Shown here: piece after piece, positions 57,479 through 64,000 of the stretch
Position numbering within the stretch: the stretch's first letter is position 1
How the letters are laid out: each line of letters begins with the position of its first letter
Assembly: GCA_040771825.1 (NCBI GenBank)
Contig: JAXGZG010000001.1
Location: 124,001 to 188,000 of the forward strand
Reading direction: 5' to 3'
Source of the DNA: JAXGZG01 sp040771825
GTDB lineage: Bacteria; Bacillota; Sulfobacillia; Fermentithermobacillales; Fermentithermobacillaceae
Length of the DNA: 64,000 bases
The notes under the pieces: generated by a model
What the model was told of the DNA's origin: nothing
The model's input: only the letters and a program-made list of their open reading frames with translations
Database searches by the model: none
Translations under genes and position numbers: made by a program

Positions 57479-57522
57479 GCCCGGCTTGCTGTCTGACTTG
57501 GGCAGCGCAGCAGGGGCAGGTC

Positions 57523-57849
57523 CTAGAACTTGCCCCTGCCGAAAGGCAGTACCGGTACGACTATAGAGAGGGTTATTGCGAATAGCGCCACCGGGTCGAA
57601 AGACGTTCCCCACACTTCGGCCTGTATAGGTACGGGAACCTTGAGGAACTCCGCCACAGCCATTAAGCCCAGATATGTTCCCCCTGCTACAGCCACGAAA
57701 TCTTTTATTGCCTGGCCAAGAGGAGAATTGACCTCTTCGAATGACGCTTTCTTCCGGGCGGCTGCTATTCTGTTGACTCGGATCCCCATAGACACGTACA
57801 ACGCCAGGAGAACTAGGATGGCAGTCAATATGGTCGGAAGCACGATCAT
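57523..57849 (-). CDS. Small two- to three-helix membrane protein (108 aa)
   Basis: I do not recognise the family. It has a hydrophobic N-terminal helix (about 1-20), a basic cytoplasmic loop (RVNRIAAARKKASFEE), a second hydrophobic region DFVAVAGGTYLGLMAVAEFL, and a third (PVALFAITLSIVVPVLPFG). ATG 57849 is near AGGGGGTG, though GTG 57843 would have better spacing. It faces the stress-type gene at 57978, and both may share a divergent promoter region. Confidence 0.5.
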   Translation of the reverse strand: MIVLPTILTAILVLLALYVSMGIRVNRIAAARKKASFEEVNSPLGQAIKDFVAVAGGTYLGLMAVAEFLKVPVPIQAEVWGTSFDPVALFAITLSIVVPVLPFGRGKF

Positions 57850-57977
57850 TCACCCCCTAAAAGTACATATGGGCGTGTCTTTGGCATTATGAATGGCTGC
57901 CCTGCCCGAGCCACGAATTCTGCCGGGAAGCTATGGGAACAATAGCCGGGAGATTTTCTTGGAGGTGGGAAAACGGC

Positions 57978-58469
57978 ATGTCGAAGACGGTATTGGGAGT
58001 GTTCAATGATACTAACCAGGCCGAGAAGGCAGCTGACGAACTCCAAAGGCGCGGATTCGACAGAAACGAGATTTCTGTCGTGGCCAAAGAGGACAAAGGC
58101 GGCGGCCGCGGTAATCGTGAAGATCAAGGTGACAGCCTGACTGGTTCCAGGATTGGCGGGGGCGTCGCTACCGGAGGAGCAATAGGCGGAGCAGCCGGCC
58201 TTCTTGCAGGAGTTGGCGCTCTAGCCATCCCGGGTATCGGGCCCATTATTGCGGCGGGGCCTATCGCTGCAGCACTTAGCGGCGCCGTCACGGGAGGTAT
58301 CGCGGGAGGACTCATCGACTGGGGCATTCCCGAGGAAGTCGGCCAGAGGTATGAGGAGCACGTCAGGTCGGGCAAGGTCGTGGCTATGGTGAAGGCAGAC
58401 GATGACAAGGTCAAGGAGGCATCGGACATTCTTCGGCGCAATGGCGCCTACGATGTGGAGTCCCACTAG
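57978..58469 (+). CDS. General stress protein 17M-like, glycine-rich protein
   Basis: A 163-aa protein. The N-terminal segment TVLGVFNDTNQAEKAADELQRRGFDRNEISVVAK resembles the general-stress-protein 17M (DUF1269/YflT) fold. A central glycine- and alanine-rich region GGGVATGGAIGGAAGLLAG may form glycine-zipper helices in a membrane. The end has VVAMVKADDDKVKEASDILRRNGA. ATG 57978 has GGAGGTGGG upstream. Such proteins rise in general or envelope stress; the precise role is unknown. Confidence 0.7.
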   Translation: MSKTVLGVFNDTNQAEKAADELQRRGFDRNEISVVAKEDKGGGRGNREDQGDSLTGSRIGGGVATGGAIGGAAGLLAGVGALAIPGIGPIIAAGPIAAALSGAVTGGIAGGLIDWGIPEEVGQRYEEHVRSGKVVAMVKADDDKVKEASDILRRNGAYDVESH

Positions 58470-58510
58470 GCTTGGGCTAGACGGGACTGATGGTTCTTGT
58501 GAATGTGCCA

Positions 58511-58543
58511 GGCGGGGCGGCGATATGAGACGGCCGCCCCGCC
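58511..58543 (+). terminator. Strong GC hairpin after the stress-type gene
   Basis: GGCGGGGCGGC (58511-58521) pairs perfectly with GCCGCCCCGCC (58533-58543) around an 11-base loop. There is no T-run, so a Rho-independent terminator is not certain, but the stem is very stable. Confidence 0.5.
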
Positions 58544-58646
58544 ACGCTGCAACCTGGCCGGAGACCGAATTTCAGATCCAAGTTCAGGTCCAAGCCTGGT
58601 ATACTTGCCCAATTCAGGCTATACTACATAATTGGTGATAGGACAT

Positions 58647-60305
58647 ATGAAAGAAGTCAGAATAATCCCCCTTGGCGGGCTGGGGGAAATCGGCAAGAAC
58701 CTTATGCTCGTGGAGTCGGGAAGAGACATTATAGCCATTGACTGCGGTTTGTCGTTCCCAGAAGAAGACATGCCCGGTGTAGATCTGGTTGTCCCCGACG
58801 TTTCGTACCTTATCGAACGGAAAGACCGCCTTCGAGCCATTGTTCTCACTCACGGGCACGAAGACCACGTGGGTGCGCTTCCTTATGTGCTCAAGGACGT
58901 CAACGTCCCGGTTTACGGCACTAGGCTGACGCTGGGCTTAGCCAGGCGCAAATTGGATGAGCTCTTCGAGGGCGTTTTCGATTTCCGCGTGATCTCGCCG
59001 CGGGACGTGGTCAACTTTGGCTCCATTCAGGTTCAGTTCTTCAGGGTTACCCATTCGGTTTCGGACGCCGTCGGACTCATTATTGACACTCCGGCAGGCA
59101 CAATCGTTCACACAGGGGATTTCAAGCTAGACCAGACTCCTATTGATGGCGAGACTACTGACTACAGCCTGTTGGCTCAGGCAGGCGAACGAGGTGTGCT
59201 GGCTCTCCTTTCCGACAGCACTCACGCTGACCGCCCGGGCTACACCCCGTCCGAGAGGGTCGTGGGCGAATCCTTGAGCCAAGTATTCTACAAAGCCCAA
59301 GGCAGGATCATCGTCACTACTTTCGCCTCCAACGTCCCCAGGATGCAGCAGGTTATTGACGCCGCCTACCGCTACGGCAGAAAAGTCTGCGTAGTCGGCC
59401 GAAGTATGGAGACTGTGGCAGACGTGGCCACCAACATGGGGTTCCTGAGAGTCCCCATGGGCATCATGATAGATGTCGCCGATATCGGCAAATATCCACT
59501 CTCCAAGGTGGTAATCTTGTCTACAGGCAGCCAGGGGGAGCCTTTGTCGGCTCTGGCTAGGATGTCTTTGGGCGATCACCGGAAGGTGGAGATCGTCGAA
59601 GGTGACCTGGTTATCATGGCGGCTTCGCCAGTGCCTGGCAACGAGACAATGGTATCTAGAGTTGTGGATAACCTATTTAGACGAGGCGCTAACGTCATCT
59701 ACACTCCCGAGTCCTTAGTGCACGTTTCTGGCCACGCCAGTCAGGAAGAGCTGAAGTTCATGCTCAACTTGACTCGCCCCAAAGTCTTCATCCCAGTGCA
59801 CGGCGAATACCGTCACCTTATCATTCACGCTGAATTGGCGGTGGCTACCGGAGTCCCGCCCGCCAATGTCCTGATTGGCGAGAACGGCACCATATTCCGT
59901 CTGACTCCCGAGGGCGGCCAAATCGTGGGTTCGGTTCAGACCAGAGCCATCCTCATTGACGGCATGGGCGTAAGCGGTGTCGGCGACGGGATTCTAAAAG
60001 AGCGAAAGGCCCTTGGGGAGTCTGGGGCAATTTTCGTCACCTGCAGCGTAGCTCGGGACACATGCGCTCTAGTGAACGAACCTACTGTGAGGACAGCGGG
60101 GTTTATGCGCAACTCCCGAGCCGATGCCATGTGCTTGGAGATAGCTTCGCGGACAAAGGATCTCATCAACTCTTTGACGCCAGAGGCCCTAGCCAGGCGG
60201 CAGGTGGTTGAGGACGAGTTGGCCGTGTCAATTCAGCGATACCTAAGAAGCGAGACCGGGCGCAGGCCCGTAGTCATTTGCACTCTGAACGTCGTCTCGG
60301 GGTAG
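58647..60305 (+). CDS. rnjA: Ribonuclease J
   Basis: A 552-aa metallo-beta-lactamase/beta-CASP nuclease with both 5' exo- and endonuclease activities in Firmicutes. The catalytic zinc motif HGHEDHVG (69-76) and the later SDSTHA, GRSM and HVSGHASQEELKFML segments are all present. ATG 58647 follows TAGGA at a suitable distance; the longer reading frame at 58632 lacks an SD. It is 4 bases ahead of deoB and probably shares a transcript. Confidence 0.95.
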   Translation: MKEVRIIPLGGLGEIGKNLMLVESGRDIIAIDCGLSFPEEDMPGVDLVVPDVSYLIERKDRLRAIVLTHGHEDHVGALPYVLKDVNVPVYGTRLTLGLARRKLDELFEGVFDFRVISPRDVVNFGSIQVQFFRVTHSVSDAVGLIIDTPAGTIVHTGDFKLDQTPIDGETTDYSLLAQAGERGVLALLSDSTHADRPGYTPSERVVGESLSQVFYKAQGRIIVTTFASNVPRMQQVIDAAYRYGRKVCVVGRSMETVADVATNMGFLRVPMGIMIDVADIGKYPLSKVVILSTGSQGEPLSALARMSLGDHRKVEIVEGDLVIMAASPVPGNETMVSRVVDNLFRRGANVIYTPESLVHVSGHASQEELKFMLNLTRPKVFIPVHGEYRHLIIHAELAVATGVPPANVLIGENGTIFRLTPEGGQIVGSVQTRAILIDGMGVSGVGDGILKERKALGESGAIFVTCSVARDTCALVNEPTVRTAGFMRNSRADAMCLEIASRTKDLINSLTPEALARRQVVEDELAVSIQRYLRSETGRRPVVICTLNVVSG

Positions 60306-60309
60306 AGAC

Positions 60310-61490
60310 GTGGCCGAAGTCAGGCGCGCATTTGTCATAGTGTTGGATAGCGTGGGCGTGGGGGCTCTTCCCGACGCCCATCTCTATGGCGATGAGGGTT
60401 CCAACACCGTGGGGAATGTTGCCAAGGCCTTAGGCGGACTGCATCTTCCCAATTTGGGCAGGTGGGGGCTTGGCAATCTTCTAGACATACAGGGGACACC
60501 TCCGAAAACGCCTGCGGGCGCTGTTTGCCGGATGGCAGAGCTTCTCCCGGTAAGGATTCAACTACGGGCCATTGGGAGCTTTTTGGGATTGTTCTGGCGA
60601 AGCCTTTCACAACTTACCCACAAGGCTTTCCAGACTGCTTGATGAGGAAGTTTGAGGGGCTCATTGGGCGCAATACGCTTTGGAACAAGCCTGCGTCAGG
60701 GACCCAGGTTATTGAGGACGTCGGGCGGGAGCATCTGGAGACCGGGTATCCCATCGTCTACACCTCGGCTGACAGTGTGATGCAGATTGCCTGTCACGAG
60801 GATGTGGTTTCGCTTGAAGTGCTTTACTCTTGGTGCCGGGCGGCATTGGGGCTGTTTTCTGAACCTGCTTCTATAGCGCGTGTGATCGCTAGACCCTTCA
60901 AAGGTATTCCAGGGTCTTTTGTACGGACGCCCAACAGGCGCGATTTTTCGGTGCTCCCTCCCGCTTCGACGCTTTTCGACTACGCAAAGATGGCGGGAGT
61001 CACCACAGTGGCCATTGGCAAGGCAGAGGACATTTTTGCGGGTCAAGGCATCGACGTGGCGTTACGTGCGGCCAGCAACAAAGAAGGCGTCATGCAGGTG
61101 CTTTCTCGCCTGAATGATGGCGATTCGGAGCGCGAGATTGTTCTCGCCAACCTCGTTGATTTCGACATGTTGTACGGACACAGAAACGATGTTGAAGGGT
61201 ATGCCCGGTGTCTTCAGGAGTTTGACCGAGAGGTGCCCGGGCTTTTGGCCAATCTTCGGCCCGGTGACATCTTGGTAGTGACCGCCGATCACGGATGCGA
61301 TCCCACCACTCCCGGCACTGACCATTCAAGAGAGTACGTTCCTATGCTCATGGTAGGAGATCATGTCACGCCCGGGGTAATACTCCCCGACAGGCCAACT
61401 TTCGCCGATCTAGGCGCTACCGTTGCGGAGTTTTTGGGGATTGACTACTGCGGCAGCGGCTCGAGTTTCGCAGGGGACGTTTTCCGGTGA
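60310..61490 (+). pseudogene. deoB: Phosphopentomutase gene with a frameshift
   Basis: Converts ribose/deoxyribose 1-phosphate to the 5-phosphate in nucleoside breakdown. The first part (60310-60540) reads VIVLDSVGVGALPDA and later CRMAE in frame 1, and the second part (from 60543) reads SPGKDSTTGHWE and onward to FAGDVFR in frame 3. One base is missing between 60540 and 60543. All the metal and phosphate motifs (DSVGVG, GKDSTTGHWE, DHGCDP, H in TDHSREYVPML) are present across the break, so function would return if the frame were restored. This may be an assembly error or a recent mutation. It starts 4 bases after rnjA and precedes the phosphorylase gene. Confidence 0.85.
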
Positions 61491-61594
61491 TTGCGGGCGA
61501 CATGGCTGTCTATCTCGAAGGCAACGCGATTCTCACGATCGGTTGTGTCGACGCACGCGGGACATAGCGGCTTATCAGGAAGGAGGCTCTCGCG

Positions 61595-62362
61595 GTGGAA
61601 GACGAATTCACCCAACACCATATCAAGGCCAAGGGAGAAGACATCGCCAGATACTGCCTAATACCGGGCGATCACGATAGAGGCAGGAAGATCGCGTCAA
61701 GGTTAGTGGGGCAAAGGCTGGTATCGGAGACCAGGGGTTACAGGGTCTACCGCGGTACTTTCATGGGAATCCCGGTTACCGTATGTTCTACAGGCATGGG
61801 GGGGCCCCAGGTAGCCATCGCTATGGAGGAACTGGGCAACATGGGCGCTGACACGTTTATCCGCCTTGGCTCGTCGGGGGGATTGGATCCCCGCACCGGA
61901 GTAGGCGACATTGTCATTGCCACAGCGTCCTACAGGGGCGGGGGTACAGGTGACGAATACCTGCCGAAACCCTTCCCTGCCGTGGCAGATTTTGCCGTAA
62001 CTCGCTCGCTGGTAGACGCGGCAGCAAATCTCGGCATTGACACCTTGGTTGGTCCGGTGGCATCTGTTGATGCGTTCTACCGCCCTGATAACGATTCCCA
62101 CAACCACCTTCTGAGGATGGGCGGAATCCTGTCTCTGGAAATGGAGGCGGATACCCAGTTCATTGTGGGAATGTCCCGCGGATTTCGCTGCGGAGCAGCC
62201 TTCGTGTTGGACAACGGACCTAGAACAGCGCAGGTGGGCGTTAGGTCAGGTGCTTTGAACATAGCCCACCACGATAAGGACCCGGATTTCGTCTACGCCG
62301 AAGAACGCCTCATTGACGTGGGTCTTTTGGCAATCAGAAGGCTGGCGGAAGAGGATGCGTAG
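61595..62362 (+). CDS. udp: Nucleoside phosphorylase, uridine phosphorylase-like
   Basis: A 255-aa phosphorylase of the PNP/UDP family. YCLIPGDHDRG holds the phosphate-binding segment, GMGGPQVAIAMEEL and GSSGGLDPRTGVGDIVIAT the core, and SLEMEADTQFIV the conserved Glu-Met-Glu site. It cleaves a nucleoside with phosphate to give ribose 1-phosphate, the substrate of DeoB just upstream. GTG 61595 follows AAGGAGG. Whether it prefers uridine or another base is not certain. Confidence 0.8.
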   Translation: MEDEFTQHHIKAKGEDIARYCLIPGDHDRGRKIASRLVGQRLVSETRGYRVYRGTFMGIPVTVCSTGMGGPQVAIAMEELGNMGADTFIRLGSSGGLDPRTGVGDIVIATASYRGGGTGDEYLPKPFPAVADFAVTRSLVDAAANLGIDTLVGPVASVDAFYRPDNDSHNHLLRMGGILSLEMEADTQFIVGMSRGFRCGAAFVLDNGPRTAQVGVRSGALNIAHHDKDPDFVYAEERLIDVGLLAIRRLAEEDA

Positions 62363-62464
62363 CGGCATGAGCATTTGCTGGATTCAGCCGCACCCGCCAG
62401 GTTCCACCGCGCTTACACCTGCAGCCGGTCGAAGGCGCTGAAGTCGTCCTCGGAAGTCGGAACG

Positions 62465-62494
62465 CGCGCACGCCCAGCAAACGCGCACGCCCAG
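62465..62494. repeat. Two 13-bp direct repeats between udp and addB
   Basis: CGCGCACGCCCAG occurs at 62465-62477 and 62482-62494, period 17. It lies in the 190-base gap between the phosphorylase and addB. Confidence 0.85.
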
Positions 62495-62552
62495 ATTGTG
62501 CCCAAAAGGAAACCGCCCTTGCTCTGCAGAATTGAGTCAGCGAGGTGGTTTT

Positions 62553-64000
62553 CATGGGTCTTCAATTCATCATTGGACCCGCCGGGTCCGGGAAGACCCG
62601 CTACATAGTCGAATCCATAGTAGATAGATTGATCACCGACGGTGACATGCTTTCCGACCTGACAACACGACCTCTACCTAACATGCTTTTTCTGGTTCCG
62701 GATCAAGCGACCTTCCAGATGGAGAAACGGGTGCTTGAGGAAACCCGCCTTAAGGGGTTCATGAGGCTTCAGGTTCTTTCCTTTAGGCGGATGGCGTGGA
62801 AGGTGCTCGAGGAAACCGGAGGTGTGACGGTCCCGTTCATGACGGCGGTAGGAAGGAACATGGCTCTCCAATCGATACTCTGGCAGAACCGTAAAGCCCT
62901 TACCGTGTTTGCCCCACTAGTCAACTACCCTGGGTTTCGTGACACTCTTTCCCAGGCTCTGCAGGAACTTTACGCGTATGACATTGCCCCGGAGGATCTG
63001 CAGAAAACGGTGCTTACGGGCCGTGAAGTACCCTTTCTAGAGCAGAAGGTTCAGGATCTGGCCACCGTTTACCGGGAATACGCCCTATTCCTCAAAGGTC
63101 GCTTTCTGGATCCCAATGATTCTCTCCGGTTGTCCGCCGAGAAAATGGGTGGGTCCTCCTTGGTCAAGGGAGCGACGATCTTTGTGGACGGATTCTCTGG
63201 GTTCACTCCCGACGAGTACCGGGTCCTGGAAGCGGTAATGGAACATGCCCAAGATGTCCATGTGGCTCTATGCATGGATCGAGCCGAGACCCTGGCGCCT
63301 CTTGGCGAGACCAGCCTTTTCCACCCAGTTAGGGATACCTATGAGAAGCTTCGGGAAATCGCCTGGAAGAGAGGCGTTTTGCAGTACGAGTCGGTCCATT
63401 TGGGGGAGACAGACGGAGAATCTCGGTTCAGGTCGCATGAGCTTGCGGTCCTGGAAGATGGTCTGAGACGGTGGGGTGGCCACAGAGCGCCTGTCCCAGC
63501 GAATAGGTCTGAAGAACCGGTGACTCCCTTGGAGACCCGCGCCATGGCGGGAGCCGTCCAGACCCGAACCGCAACCGCTCTCCTCACCGCCGCTTCGGCA
63601 GGAGGCGTCCATATCCTGGCCGCAGCCAATCCCCTTACCGAAGTCGAATTCGTGGCCAGAGAGATCCTTCGGCTGGTGAGAGACGAAGGCTATCGCTACC
63701 GCGACATAACCGTGGAGACTAGAGAGACGGAGCCCTATGCCGACATCATCTCCCTGGTTTTCCGCGACCACGGCATACCGTTCTTCCTTGACCGGAAAAG
63801 GCCCCTTTCCCACCACCCCCTGTCTGAACTTTTGCGGTCGGCCATGGACGCGGCGCTCACCGGCTTCTCGTCAGAAGCCGTGTTCAGGTACCTCAAGACG
63901 GACCTTGTTCCGGTAGATCGCGAGTCAGTGGACATCCTCGAGAACTACGTGCTAGCCCACGGCATCACAGGTGAGCGCTGGATCTCTGAAGCCCCGTGGC
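62553..64000 (+). CDS. addB: ATP-dependent helicase/nuclease subunit AddB (3' end outside window)
   Basis: The first 482 codons of AddB, the partner of AddA in the Firmicutes recombination nuclease. A Walker A motif GPAGSGKT (8-15) starts the helicase-like domain; LVPDQATFQMEKRV, VDGFSGFTPDEY and the later HGIPFFLDRKRPLSHHPL are family segments. ATG 62553 follows GAGGTGG at 5 bases. The C-terminal Fe-S nuclease region lies outside the window. It repairs double-strand breaks and degrades foreign DNA. addA would be expected downstream. Confidence 0.9.

Overview
The window looks like chromosome of a spore-forming member of the Bacillota (Firmicutes), probably a moderately GC-rich Clostridia-like or deep-branching lineage. 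The evidence is a CotF-type spore coat protein, a Spo0E-like phosphatase, a YjcZ-like small membrane protein, a seryl T-box leader, RNase J, AddB and a rimP-nusA-ylxR-infB operon. Strong Shine-Dalgarno (SD) sites with many GTG and TTG starts are typical throughout. No insertion sequence, prophage or CRISPR array was seen.

Layout. 1-7.5 kb: the end of a TldE-like gene, a small antisense zinc ribbon, dnaE, a DUF2007 protein, pfkA, then a Mn2+-type (yybP-ykoY-like) riboswitch with its terminator in front of an orphan OadB-like membrane protein and a tiny OadG-like partner. 7.5-12.8 kb: fxsA, a spore coat protein, a three-gene ABC-2 exporter and a CPBP-type protein. 13-31 kb is accessory: tRNA-Leu, a HEPN/MNT toxin-antitoxin pair whose MNT gene has an in-frame stop, an ECF sigma factor with an RsiV-like anti-sigma factor, three beta-propeller lipoprotein genes (one broken, two in tandem), DUF4424 and DUF1287 proteins, several small regulators and enzymes, and a winged-helix/Vsr-like nuclease gene followed 16 bases later by a 21-copy, 32-bp tandem array. 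32-37 kb: a five-gene iron-sulfur/flavoprotein dehydrogenase operon (HcnABC / hydroxyproline-dehydrogenase type) next to a CdaR/PucR regulator. 37-46 kb: a glycosyltransferase-methyltransferase fusion, T-box-serS, a K+-independent H+-pyrophosphatase, an S9-like hydrolase and a MATE exporter. 46-57 kb: the translation/RNA operon rimP-nusA-ylxR-infB-rbfA-nrnA-truB-ribF-rpsO-pnp-nfo. 57-64 kb: a Spo0E-like gene, a stress-type glycine-rich protein, rnjA, deoB (frameshifted), a uridine-phosphorylase-like gene and the start of addB.

How the genes work together. The 46-57 kb operon couples ribosome maturation, initiation, tRNA modification and RNA decay, and begins behind a leader terminator. deoB and the nucleoside phosphorylase form a nucleoside salvage pair. 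The 32-36 kb cluster would oxidise an amino or imino acid at one flavoprotein and pass electrons through a second flavoprotein and several Fe-S subunits.

Recurring oddities: four loci have frame or stop-codon lesions (a compensated pair in dnaE, MNT, a lipoprotein, deoB); several genes have their SD inside an inverted repeat; and two genes have a well-placed SD over ATA or GTA instead of a usual start codon. Everything here was read by eye; no database search was possible.
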